Virus record (IMG/VR): IMGVR_UViG_3300046740_000258
Location: 1-36,224 of that record
DNA: 36,224 bases
From: a virus
Reading direction: 5' to 3' (one strand)
The position numbers were made by a program, and so were the translations under genes. The notes below the pieces were generated by a model. That model ran no database searches, had not been told where the DNA came from, and saw only the letters and a program-made list of their open reading frames with translations. Every line of letters begins with the position of its first letter. Position 1 is the first letter of the stretch. Shown here piece after piece: positions 28,632-36,224 of this stretch.

Positions 28632-30370
28632 GCGCCCCAGGATACGATGACGAGCTCGCCAGGGCCCTTGCAGAGGGCGGCCAGCCCATGGGCGATCCCA
28701 TGGAGCTGGTAGGGGGGCAGGACGCGCCCCCGCCGGCTCCGATGGCGATGCCTGACGCCTCCCTGCCCTCCGGACTGGCGGGGGAGCCCCCGCCCGAGGC
28801 GATGCCACAGGCTCCGACGCAGGGCGCTGCACAGGCCCCGCTTGCCCCCGTCATCCCCCTGGTCCCCCAGCCCACGGCCGCCCCCCCGGGGATGTCGGTA
28901 GTCAAAGGCTCCCGAACGGTCGTCACCCCGGTTTTCCCTGGCGAGATGCAGCAGGGCTATGAAGCCGGTCAGGCCGCCATCGCGGGAGAGAGAAAGCTCG
29001 CCGGCGATCAGGCGAAGACCGCCGAGGACGAAGCCCAGATCAACAGGGAGCTTGCCGAGAAGACCGACGAGGCGACGCGGCAGGCGAACGCCGAATATCA
29101 GGCCGAGCAGCTTTTCCAACAGGAGCAAAAAGAAGCTCGCCTGAATAGGTATATGTCCGACCTCGACGCCCTCAAGGCCGACAAGGGGCCCGGCGGCTTC
29201 CGGGACTGGGAGGGCGGCAGGAAGGCGCGCGGGTACCTCTCGATCGCGCTCGGTGGCCTCGCCCGGGGCAATACCGGGGGCGTGAATGTCGCCCTCCAGC
29301 GGATCGACCAGCAGATAGCGAACGACCAGAAGCAGCATGCCGCGGAGATCGAGAATCGGATCAAGGCAATCGAACTCACGCACGGCTTCAACAAGGACCT
29401 CGATGCCCAGGGGCAAGCCGCGCTCGACAAGCTCGCCGTCCGAAAACAGCTCATCTACCAGGACTTGAACAAGCACGCGGCGGCTCAACTCGCCGCGCTC
29501 GGCATCCCGAAGGCACAGCAGGCCGGGACCCTCGCACAGCTCGGCTTCGATGCGAAGGCCGCCAAGGCCGAGCAGGAATTCGGCAAAGAGCACGAGATCA
29601 AGCTCACCGATACGATGCAGGTACGCCCGGGTAAGGGCGGAGGCTCGGGCACGCCGCGAGATGCCCTTTCCAAGCTGGCGGCATTCGCGCAGAAGAACCA
29701 AGGCCCCGAAAATGACCCGACGGTCACGGCCTTCGCGGAGCATCTCTATCCGGGCATGAAACCCGCGCAGCTTCAAGGGCTCGTCACCTCGGTCAGGAAG
29801 TCCGCCCAGGATGCCGCCGCGGCGAAGGGAAGTCAGATTCCGACCAACTTCGATTCCCAGGGCGTTCATTACGTCGTCAACCCCAGCCAGACGACGGTAC
29901 GCGGGCTCACGGCCGCGCGCGCACAACTCGGCCTCATCGAGGGTGCAATCGCGAACGGGGATGAAGCGCTCGCGATGGTCGAGAAAGGCGCTCCGACGAA
30001 TTTCGGCGTGATCAAGGGCGCCATCGGCATCGGCAATGAAAAGAGCAACACGGCGCGTGCAGAAGCCAATGCCAAGGTGGCGTCGCTTCGAAACGCAGCG
30101 GCCTCGGCACTCAAGGAATCGATGGGCGTCGAGGCGGGGAAGGAACGCGCCGAAGCCATCTTTCCAGACCTTCCGCATACCGATGCCGGAATGCCGCAGT
30201 GGCGCGCGAAGGTCAAGGCCGGGCTCGACACGATGAAGGTGCTGAAGCGAGCGGCCCTGAATGCGGCGGGGGCTACTCCGGCGCCGGCCGGAGCCGTCGG
30301 GAAGCCGGGCGGCCGCCCGGATCCGATCGAGACCGCGATCGATGCCCTCGCAGAAAAGAATGGGCTCTGA
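28628..30370 (+). CDS. Internal virion (DNA-ejection) protein
   Basis: A 580-residue protein. A Pro/Ala-rich N terminus (1-90) is followed by a very long Ala/Glu/Gln coiled coil (100-185), a segment RGYLSIALGGLARGNTGGVNVALQRIDQQIANDQKQ typical of podovirus internal proteins, and further helices. Such proteins lie in the capsid and form a channel through the cell wall at infection. No lytic transglycosylase motif is seen. It overlaps the previous gene by ATGA. Confidence 0.6.
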   Translation: MSAPGYDDELARALAEGGQPMGDPMELVGGQDAPPPAPMAMPDASLPSGLAGEPPPEAMPQAPTQGAAQAPLAPVIPLVPQPTAAPPGMSVVKGSRTVVTPVFPGEMQQGYEAGQAAIAGERKLAGDQAKTAEDEAQINRELAEKTDEATRQANAEYQAEQLFQQEQKEARLNRYMSDLDALKADKGPGGFRDWEGGRKARGYLSIALGGLARGNTGGVNVALQRIDQQIANDQKQHAAEIENRIKAIELTHGFNKDLDAQGQAALDKLAVRKQLIYQDLNKHAAAQLAALGIPKAQQAGTLAQLGFDAKAAKAEQEFGKEHEIKLTDTMQVRPGKGGGSGTPRDALSKLAAFAQKNQGPENDPTVTAFAEHLYPGMKPAQLQGLVTSVRKSAQDAAAAKGSQIPTNFDSQGVHYVVNPSQTTVRGLTAARAQLGLIEGAIANGDEALAMVEKGAPTNFGVIKGAIGIGNEKSNTARAEANAKVASLRNAAASALKESMGVEAGKERAEAIFPDLPHTDAGMPQWRAKVKAGLDTMKVLKRAALNAAGATPAPAGAVGKPGGRPDPIETAIDALAEKNGL

Positions 30371-31944
30371 TGGCGCTCACGGACGACGAGCGGGCATATT
30401 GGCGGAAGCAGGCCGATTCGGGCGTGTCCACCGATCAGATCGTCGCGTCCATCAAGGCCCAGCGCGCGGGCGCCCCCGCCGCTCCCCCGGCCGGCGCCCC
30501 TACGCAACCTGCGCAAGAATCCCCGAGCGTCCTTTCTCAGATCGCGCAGCCGTTCAAGGACATCGGCTCCGGCCTGCTCAAGGCCAACGACTTCGCGGCC
30601 CGGGCGATCACCCATCCGGTCGACACCCTCGGGACGCCCGAGAAGCGCGGCGCGGCTCTGCGCGAGGGGATGCGGGGCGTCAATTCGAACATCCCGTTCG
30701 CGAATAGCGCAGTCGAGGCCATGGGTGGACCCCCCGCAGAATCGCCCCAGGACGCCGCCCTTGCCCCGGGGGCGAATGCCCTCGGGAATGTGGCCGGGCT
30801 CCCGGTCGGGGGCGCTGTCGGCGAGATAGGGGCCAGGGCGATAGCTCCGGTGGCCGGCGCTATCGGGCGAGGGGTGCAGGGCGTCGCGCGGGGTGCCCTC
30901 GACCGGATGGCGGTTCGCGGCACCGAAGATCTCGGGGTCGGGGCGGGTAAGTCCGCCCGGCGGGGGCTCGAGCAGAAGGCGGACGAGATCGGCGAGGCTA
31001 TGGCCGAGCGCCCGGCGCTCCGCAAGGCCGCGGCGGTACATGCCGCCACCGGCGAGGGCAAGCTCCTCCTGTCCGAGGCCGACAAGCTCGCCAAGACGGG
31101 ATCCACCACCCTCGACCGCATTTACGCCGACGCAGCGAAGCCGGGGTATACGCCGCCCGACTTCGCCCCGGCCGTGACCGGGGAGGCCGAACAGGCCGTG
31201 ACGCCCCTCAAGGGCGGCGTTCCTACGGCGTCGGTAGCGGCCAAGCTCAACTCTCGGATCGCCGGGCTTCGGGAGGGGAACGCGGTCGAGAACAAGATCG
31301 CCGATCACCTCGAGGGCATTCGGGACGAGCTCCATGGGCGGATCGGCACTGATGGCGTCGTCGACCCGAAGAAACTCCGACACGAGCAGTCGGGCTATCA
31401 GCAACTCGGCAAGTACGGCAAGGGCACGGCAGCCGAGGCCGCGGTCGCCCAGGCGAATCAGATGGCATCCGAGGCCACCGGGGATGCCCTCCTTGAGCAC
31501 GTTACCGGAATGCCCTACGCCGATGCGGTCGAGTTCGCGAAGGCCAACCCGGAAAGCGTAGCCGCCCAGGTGCTCCACGCGAATGGCCAGATCACTGCGG
31601 CCATGCGGATCAACAAGGCCGTCGAGGGGCGGGCGGGATCCAATCCCGGCGCCCCGAACCGCCTGACGGCGCTCCTCCACGGCATGAAGCATTTCGGTAC
31701 TGCATCGGCCGCCGGCGCCGCGACCCACTTCGGGCACCCTGGACTTGGAGGGGCGTTGGTCGCCGCGGACGTGATCCACTCGGCCATGCCGAAGATCGGG
31801 CGGGCGGTCGACCCCATCATCGCCAAGCTCGTGAAGCAAGGGATCGACGAGCAATGGTCGCCCGCCAAGCTGGCCGCGGCCATCTCGAAGGCCGCCCCCG
31901 CCGAGAACACCGCCACGAATCTGCAGCTTGCGGGGGCGCAATGA
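30370..31944 (+). CDS. Internal virion (DNA-ejection) protein
   Basis: A 524-residue Ala/Gly-rich helical protein starting ATG 30370. Residues 1-30 (LTDDERAYWRKQADSGVSTDQIVASIKAQRAG) look like a small helical unit also seen in other virion internal proteins. The middle has Gly/Ala hydrophobic segments (ALGNVAGLPVGGAVGEIGARAIAPVAGAIGRGV) that may enter the membrane, and the C terminus includes GTASAAGAATHFGHPGLGGALVAADV, a second such segment. It is coupled to both neighbours. The function is inferred from position and composition. Confidence 0.6.
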   Translation: MALTDDERAYWRKQADSGVSTDQIVASIKAQRAGAPAAPPAGAPTQPAQESPSVLSQIAQPFKDIGSGLLKANDFAARAITHPVDTLGTPEKRGAALREGMRGVNSNIPFANSAVEAMGGPPAESPQDAALAPGANALGNVAGLPVGGAVGEIGARAIAPVAGAIGRGVQGVARGALDRMAVRGTEDLGVGAGKSARRGLEQKADEIGEAMAERPALRKAAAVHAATGEGKLLLSEADKLAKTGSTTLDRIYADAAKPGYTPPDFAPAVTGEAEQAVTPLKGGVPTASVAAKLNSRIAGLREGNAVENKIADHLEGIRDELHGRIGTDGVVDPKKLRHEQSGYQQLGKYGKGTAAEAAVAQANQMASEATGDALLEHVTGMPYADAVEFAKANPESVAAQVLHANGQITAAMRINKAVEGRAGSNPGAPNRLTALLHGMKHFGTASAAGAATHFGHPGLGGALVAADVIHSAMPKIGRAVDPIIAKLVKQGIDEQWSPAKLAAAISKAAPAENTATNLQLAGAQ

Positions 31945-32714
31945 TCGATCCCTCTCTCCTCGTCGCCACTACGGGTTTCGTCGACTACATCGAGGGCGAT
32001 CCGAAGTACCTGACGATCGCCGACCTCGAACGGGCCCAAGGCATCCCCCGCAAGATTCGCTCAGCGATCCGCCACTACGTCGCCGGTACGACATGGCCCG
32101 GGCTCGACCTCGAAAAGGTCGCTTACGACTGGAAGAAGCTATCGAAGGCAATTGCCGCTTACGACCCCGAGGATGAGCCGAGGATGGAGAAGCTGCTATC
32201 GGGGCTTCCCGATGTGATCGACATCTCGGCCGGCTATATCGGGGCCCTGCAAAAGGTCGTGCAGTACGTCTCCGACCAGATGCCCCACAACGCGGATGCC
32301 CAGATGACCGGCATCCGCCAGCGGGACCCGGCGGGCGTCGACATCTACCGCTGGGGGCGATGTGTGACCGTCGCTGAGGAGCCGCTCTATGTCCTCCAGT
32401 GGATTCATGAGGGCCGACTCACGGGCCACGCGGTCGACTGCCTGACCGCGATGTATCCGGCGATCCTCGAGATGATGACTTCGGAGATCGTCCAGGCCCT
32501 AGCCGAGCAGACCATCAAGGGCGGCTGGGTGTTGCCCCGCGAGAAGGAACGACAGCTCGCCCTAATTCTCGGATCGTTCGCCGCGCCAGGACTGCAGCAG
32601 GCGATCCAATCGATGCTCGGAGACGAAGCCCAAGGCCAAGCCAGTAAATCACCGTCAAGCGCTGCCGGTTCCCGAGTGGCGAAGACGTACCACTCGATCA
32701 GCAAGGAGGATTGA
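31941..32714 (+). CDS. Hypothetical virion-associated protein
   Basis: A 257-residue helical protein (MIDPSLLVATTGFVDYIEGDPKYLTIADLE ... PLYVLQWIHEGRLTGHAVDCLTAMYPAILEMMTSEIVQALAEQ). It follows the internal-protein genes by ATGA overlap and is probably part of the same ejection or tail set. No catalytic motif recognised. Confidence 0.55.
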   Translation: MIDPSLLVATTGFVDYIEGDPKYLTIADLERAQGIPRKIRSAIRHYVAGTTWPGLDLEKVAYDWKKLSKAIAAYDPEDEPRMEKLLSGLPDVIDISAGYIGALQKVVQYVSDQMPHNADAQMTGIRQRDPAGVDIYRWGRCVTVAEEPLYVLQWIHEGRLTGHAVDCLTAMYPAILEMMTSEIVQALAEQTIKGGWVLPREKERQLALILGSFAAPGLQQAIQSMLGDEAQGQASKSPSSAAGSRVAKTYHSISKED

Positions 32715-32717
32715 TCC

Positions 32718-33164
32718 ATGTCCGACGCAGAAAGACTCCCAGACCCGGCCCCATTTCTCACGTCGGCTGGCGTAACCACCGACGTGACTGGGGCCTTCAC
32801 CGTTACCGGGGCTGTCAGCATGTTCTCGAAGAAGTTCGTCACGGCCAAGATGGGCGAGATCTCTCTCTTCGTCCAGGGGACGGGGACGGGCGCTGGCGGG
32901 ACGTGGAAAGTCCTCGCCGCGAATGATTACGATCCCACGCGGCCCGTCCAGAAGCCGGGGACGTTCACCGACGTCAGCGCGGACTACGGAGCAGCCGGAG
33001 CGTCGACGATCCCAGGGACTCACCAATTCGCGGCGGCGTTCGTGGGCGTGCAGAACGATCGATTTTCGACGTGGGCGTGGCCCTACTTCGCGATCCAGTT
33101 CCAATACACACAGACATCGGGAACCGAAGTCATCACCGGACAATTCTTCGGGGGAGAGGTTTAA
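32718..33164 (+). CDS. Small beta-rich tail or fibre protein
   Basis: A 148-residue beta-rich protein (TGAFTVTGAVSMFSKKFVTAKMGEISLFVQGTG ... WAWPYFAIQFQYTQTSGTEVITGQFFGGEV). AAGGAGG is found just before ATG 32718. The form is a jelly-roll-like structural protein. No family named. Confidence 0.6.
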   Translation: MSDAERLPDPAPFLTSAGVTTDVTGAFTVTGAVSMFSKKFVTAKMGEISLFVQGTGTGAGGTWKVLAANDYDPTRPVQKPGTFTDVSADYGAAGASTIPGTHQFAAAFVGVQNDRFSTWAWPYFAIQFQYTQTSGTEVITGQFFGGEV

Positions 33165-33165
33165 C

Positions 33166-33978
33166 GTGGGAAATCCAACGCTGTCGGTAGCTCAGCTCGA
33201 CATCATGGCATCGGGCGACACGGTCGGGCCAGTCGGCGCCATTCGCCTGACCCGAAACGGGTCGAGCATTCAGGCCAGCATCGACGGGGCCGCCGCTGTC
33301 CCGTTCAACACCGGCGGACTCGGAGGTGGAGGCTCGGCCGGAGCTGCGCTTGCGCGGGCCCAAGCTCTCGTCGGCCCGACCGTCACCAAGGTCATCGGCT
33401 CGGACTTCGATAATGATCAGTATCACGTCGCCGCAGTCGTGAGCACGGGCGCCGTGGCAATGTCGGCGACTCTTCGGAGCTGCATTAATCTGACGTCGGG
33501 CGCCACGGCTTCGAGCTCGGCGGCTATCAAGCCTCACGGGTCGCCGATCTGCCAGGTCGCGAACATGCAAACCGATCGCTGGTTTTTCCAGTACCGGGCG
33601 CAGCTCACCACGGCCGTCGACGTCCAGGCTGAGGTCGGCTACGAGGTCGCCAACAACGGGGGGAACCCCTTGGCCGAGGTGGGCCTCATCGGCTCTCTTT
33701 CGGCGACCGTCTTCTCCTGGCGCGTGACCGTCAATGGCGGGACCGCGACCACGGGGCTTTCGACCATCGCGGTCGATACCAACTTCCACACGTTCGAAGG
33801 GTGGAACGACGGAACCTCCGTCTTCTTCGCCATCGATGGCGTGATCGTGGGCTCCACGGTGGTCGCCAACATCGGAACCAACCCGGGGCAGATCTTCTCC
33901 ACCACGGCGAACGGCACGACCGCGGCGGCGCGCACTCAGAACATCGACCACGCATACGTATGCGTCGCGGGGAACTAG
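33166..33978 (+). CDS. Tail fibre or receptor-binding candidate
   Basis: A 270-residue protein from GTG 33166, one base after the preceding stop, with GGGGGAGAGG upstream. Residues 55-65 are Gly-rich (GGLGGGGSAG), a hinge. The rest is a beta sandwich (FFQYRAQLTTAVDVQAEVGYEVAN ... FHTFEGWNDGTSVFFAIDGVIVGSTV), with a 'FF.IDG..VG' strand pair typical of concanavalin/LamG-like sugar-binding domains. Glycan binding is plausible but unproven. Confidence 0.6.
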   Translation: MGNPTLSVAQLDIMASGDTVGPVGAIRLTRNGSSIQASIDGAAAVPFNTGGLGGGGSAGAALARAQALVGPTVTKVIGSDFDNDQYHVAAVVSTGAVAMSATLRSCINLTSGATASSSAAIKPHGSPICQVANMQTDRWFFQYRAQLTTAVDVQAEVGYEVANNGGNPLAEVGLIGSLSATVFSWRVTVNGGTATTGLSTIAVDTNFHTFEGWNDGTSVFFAIDGVIVGSTVVANIGTNPGQIFSTTANGTTAAARTQNIDHAYVCVAGN

Positions 33979-33979
33979 C

Positions 33980-34774
33980 ATGCCGGATCCAATCTCGCCG
34001 CTGATGAGTCTGTACCTCCCGATCCCCGGGACCACCCCGGGGCCGACGTGGGCGTCCGAGCTCACGGCGAACATGACTACGATCGACACCCACGATCATT
34101 CGGCGGGGAAGGGAGCGCCCATCACGGCGATCTCCGGGGGGTTCGGGTCCGATACCCTCGTGACGCTACCGAACGCCAGCGCCTCGGACGTCAACGCGCT
34201 GGAGCTAATCACGACGCTGACGACCAATACCCCCGGGGTCGAAGCGTCAAAGTGGGTCCTCAAACTCTTGAGTGCGGGTGCTCAGGTGACGGCGCTCGAC
34301 CTCCGGCCCGGTCAGCTACTCGCGGCCTCGGGACTCGTCGGCGCGCCGGCCTATTCGTTTCAGTCGTTCCCAACCGCTGGCCTCATGGCCTCCGCTGGCA
34401 TCGGCGGGAACGGAGACGTCCGGGTCGTGGTGAATGGCACCTCGCTCGTGTTCTTCGACTGGCAACTCGGGATCATGACGGCTGGCTTCGGCTATTCGTA
34501 CATGATCGGAATCGACGCTCTGCGCGGGTTCGGCCAAAACGGCAGCGGCGGAAACCTGTACCTGTTCGGGGATAAGAATTTCCAGATCGGCGCCAACGGT
34601 GCTCTGAACACCACGGCGACCGTCGGCTACCTGGAAATCCCCTCGTGCGCGGGGGCTCCGACGGGGGTTCCGTCGCCCATCGGCACGGGGAAAATAATCC
34701 TTCACTACGACAGCACCAATAACAAAATCTACGCCTACAACGGGGCGTGGAAGAGCACGGCGGCTCTTACGTGA
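33980..34774 (+). CDS. Tail fibre/spike protein
   Basis: A 264-residue protein. The N terminus (MSLYLPIPGTTPGPTWASELTANMTTIDTHDHSAGKGAPI) is the recognisable 'G...GP.WA..LN..L..ID.HdHs.G.G..I' attachment segment seen in many phage tail fibres. The rest is a beta-rich, Gly/Ser-rich shaft ending in a short repeat (KIILHYDSTNNKIYAYNGAWKS). It overlaps the next gene by GTGA. Confidence 0.7.
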   Translation: MPDPISPLMSLYLPIPGTTPGPTWASELTANMTTIDTHDHSAGKGAPITAISGGFGSDTLVTLPNASASDVNALELITTLTTNTPGVEASKWVLKLLSAGAQVTALDLRPGQLLAASGLVGAPAYSFQSFPTAGLMASAGIGGNGDVRVVVNGTSLVFFDWQLGIMTAGFGYSYMIGIDALRGFGQNGSGGNLYLFGDKNFQIGANGALNTTATVGYLEIPSCAGAPTGVPSPIGTGKIILHYDSTNNKIYAYNGAWKSTAALT

Positions 34775-35511
34775 TCACCGTCCACGGCGGAAAGCTGCTC
34801 CTATTCACTGGCGACTCAATCACGGCCGCCGGTTGGCCCGAGGTGGCCGGGGGGTTTGTCGATCAGATCAATGCCCAGATTCCGACCGTCGTAGCCCCCC
34901 GCTACTCAGTGCCCACGACTAACTCAGGAACGATCCTTCGACCCGGGTCTACCTCGTCGACGGTTAGGGCCGTGTCGCATCAGTCGACGATCCGAACCGT
35001 CAACACCGGGATCGCCGGGAACCAAACGTCAGACATTGCGGCGGCAGTGCCGACCAGAATCACGAACTATAACCCCGACATCATCGTGATCCTCATCGGG
35101 ATCAATGACTGCATCAACAGCGTCGGCTTGGGCACGTCCACGACAAACTACACGTCGATCCTCACCCAGATCCGCGCCTGGTCGTCGACGGTTCAGATCG
35201 CATGCTTGTCGCTACTCTGCTACGGCGAGCACTGGGCCTCGGGGCCGCTATCCTGGGGACCTAACGCCCCCGCCCTCCTCGACGGTCCTATCGCGGCCTT
35301 CAACTCGATGGTCCAAGGGCTGTGCGTGACCTACAACGCGACTTATGTCGACGCGCGTACGCCGCTTCTGACCTGGGAGAGCCAGAACAACACCCCCGAG
35401 CCGGGGCTACAGAACGGGCCCTTCGCCGGCGGCGGTCCTCACCCGCTGGTGCCCTCCGGCCAAATCCTCCTCGGCAGCTGGGTCCTGCCTTCTTTTACCG
35501 TCATCCCGTAG
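34771..35511 (+). CDS. SGNH/GDSL-type hydrolase on the tail
   Basis: A 246-residue protein from GTG 34771. It has block I GDSIT (nucleophile Ser16), block II NTGIAGNQTSDI (G80/G83), block III GINDC (N112) and block V near H224 (GGPHPLVPSG). The usual Asp three residues before the His (DxxH) is replaced by Gly221, so the triad may be a Ser-His dyad. Such enzymes on tails often deacetylate or de-esterify host surface polysaccharide. The gene follows the fibre by GTGA overlap, suggesting an attached or co-assembled depolymerising enzyme. Confidence 0.75.
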   Translation: MITVHGGKLLLFTGDSITAAGWPEVAGGFVDQINAQIPTVVAPRYSVPTTNSGTILRPGSTSSTVRAVSHQSTIRTVNTGIAGNQTSDIAAAVPTRITNYNPDIIVILIGINDCINSVGLGTSTTNYTSILTQIRAWSSTVQIACLSLLCYGEHWASGPLSWGPNAPALLDGPIAAFNSMVQGLCVTYNATYVDARTPLLTWESQNNTPEPGLQNGPFAGGGPHPLVPSGQILLGSWVLPSFTVIP

Positions 35512-35518
35512 GAGCGCC

Positions 35519-35815
35519 ATGAACACCCAAGACAAGCTCGACGACATCGACCGTATCGGACTCCTATTGCTCAACGCGCAGAGCGAAGCCGCGCAACTGC
35601 GCCTGAAGGTGGCGACGCTCGAGATACAAGCCAAGTACGGCAACCCGGGCCAGCCGATCGAAGTGAAGGCCGACGGGACGATCCTCCGTCTCCCCCCGGA
35701 GTTCGGGCGACCCCTGGCGTCGGTACCGCCTGAGCCAGAGAAAGCGCCCCCCGAGGATTTGCCGTTCCCGGTAGTGAACTTTCCCGACGAGCCCGAGGAG
35801 TCGACAGGGCCGTGA
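35519..35815 (+). CDS. Small coiled-coil protein
   Basis: A 98-residue protein. Residues 1-40 form a coiled coil (TQDKLDDIDRIGLLLLNAQSEAAQLRLKVATLEIQAKYG). The C-terminal half is Pro/Glu-rich and disordered. AGGAGCGCC precedes ATG 35519. It overlaps the next gene by GTGA. Proximity to the holin candidate suggests a lysis or tail accessory role, but this is uncertain. Confidence 0.55.
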   Translation: MNTQDKLDDIDRIGLLLLNAQSEAAQLRLKVATLEIQAKYGNPGQPIEVKADGTILRLPPEFGRPLASVPPEPEKAPPEDLPFPVVNFPDEPEESTGP

Positions 35816-36051
35816 CCTGGCACCATGTCGCAGCGCTCATGCTCGCCGTTGGGCTCGTGCTCGGCGTGGTTTTCCTCATCTTGAAGTACCCGCACTCAGG
35901 CGATCAGGTGGCGACGCTCGTCCTCTCCAACACCCTGGCCTTCGCCACCGGCATCGCCGCAGGGGCCTTCGGGAACGCGGGGACGGGGCTACGAGCGAAG
36001 CAACGGCCCAGCGACAACGAGCACGGCGACCGAGGGGGCGATGCGAGATGA
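35812..36051 (+). CDS. Holin candidate, small membrane protein
   Basis: A 79-residue protein from GTG 35812 with a hydrophobic segment at 7-25 (AALMLAVGLVLGVVFLIL), a short polar loop, a second moderately hydrophobic segment (ATLVLSNTLAFATGIAAGAFG) and a charged C terminus with many Asp/Lys/Arg. Two transmembrane segments and a charged tail after the tail genes fit a class II holin. No endolysin is seen in the window to confirm it. Confidence 0.45.
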   Translation: MTWHHVAALMLAVGLVLGVVFLILKYPHSGDQVATLVLSNTLAFATGIAAGAFGNAGTGLRAKQRPSDNEHGDRGGDAR

Positions 36052-36224
36052 GCCCGCTGGCGGCGTCGGTGGTGGACCACATCGAGATGACCTCGACGTC
36101 GAGCTCCAAGGCTGGGACGAGTGCGCCATCGCCTTCGGAGTGGCCGAGAAGACTTTCCGAGCTGGTGCTGAACGAATGCGGCTTGCTGACACGGCACTTG
36201 AACGCGATCGAATCCGTGCCGAGG
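36041..36224 (+). CDS. Partial hypothetical protein at the right edge
   Basis: ATG 36041 opens a frame with no stop before the edge (at least 61 residues). The N terminus is Gly-rich, and WDECAIAFGVAEKTFRAGAER looks like a helix-turn-helix unit. The other candidate frame, ATG 36048, overlaps the previous stop as ATGA and has high third-position GC, but its protein is Ser-rich. The choice is uncertain. Confidence 0.35.
   Translation, partial: MRDEPAGGVGGGPHRDDLDVELQGWDECAIAFGVAEKTFRAGAERMRLADTALERDRIRAE

Noticed and set aside
28463-30178. 571-residue leftward open frame
   Set aside because: Antisense shadow of the internal virion protein genes; Leu/Arg/Gly-rich, with no coupling to other leftward genes.
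29869-31941. 690-residue leftward open frame opposite the ejection genes
   Set aside because: Antisense to two coupled rightward genes, with low-complexity Arg/Gly/Ala sequence; a shadow.
33133-34089. 318-residue leftward open frame
   Set aside because: Lies opposite two fibre genes; Arg/Asp-rich with no domain pattern.
36048-36224. Alternative right-edge frame starting with an ATGA overlap
   Set aside because: Its start position and third-position GC are attractive, but the protein is Ser-rich and low in structure; kept only as an alternative to 36041.

Overview
The window is one long piece of a temperate tailed bacteriophage or prophage, GC-rich throughout. Gene order, a portal/scaffold/major-capsid block, three large internal-virion-type proteins and the absence of any tape-measure gene point to a short-tailed (podovirus-like) virion. 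Two genes encode proteins with lipobox signal peptides, which suggests a high-GC Gram-negative host. No host species can be named from the sequence alone. Both edges cut genes. No tRNA, rRNA, CRISPR array or IS element was seen, and no stretch over about 300 bases lacks a gene. || Layout. (1) 1-1426, control region: two leftward genes (one running off the left edge), a rightward helix-turn-helix regulator, and three 11-bp tandem repeats just before the first early gene. (2) 1427-12316, early/accessory operon: about 30 rightward genes, mostly tiny and chained by ATGA, GTGA or TTGA overlaps, many with Cys/His zinc-binding patterns. Recognisable members are a RecT/Bet-type annealing protein, a tyrosine integrase, a ribbon-helix-helix protein, a DnaT/O-like replication protein whose gene carries an iteron-like cluster, and a DUF968-like HNH protein. 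A palindrome cluster and candidate promoter follow the integrase. (3) 12288-12731: one leftward lipoprotein gene (moron-like), separated from the late genes by a 20-bp palindrome lying across candidate divergent promoters. (4) 12826-20979, packaging and head: GNAT-like protein, candidate small terminase, large terminase, lipoprotein, portal, scaffold-like protein, major capsid protein and small head proteins, ending in a strong hairpin terminator. (5) 21021-36224: HNH endonuclease, head-tail connector, collagen-repeat fibre, large tail protein, three or four ejection-type proteins (the first with an S74 chaperone domain), fibres, an SGNH hydrolase, a holin candidate and a partial gene. || How it fits together: the regulator and integrase suggest lysogeny. 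The replication protein probably recruits the host replisome, since no DNA polymerase is present, and RecT supports recombination. The late region builds a capsid, short tail, ejection proteins and decorated fibres. No endolysin was recognised; it may lie beyond the right edge. || Most notable: the HNH gene at 21021 begins with the same 17-residue start as the connector gene that follows it (16 of 17 identical), but the two copies differ at 10 synonymous codons. This looks like a homing-endonuclease insertion that carries or leaves a recoded start of its target gene. Other strong signals are the iteron cluster inside the replication gene, and a TGACCATA/TATGGTCA operator-like palindrome present at two late-region control points.
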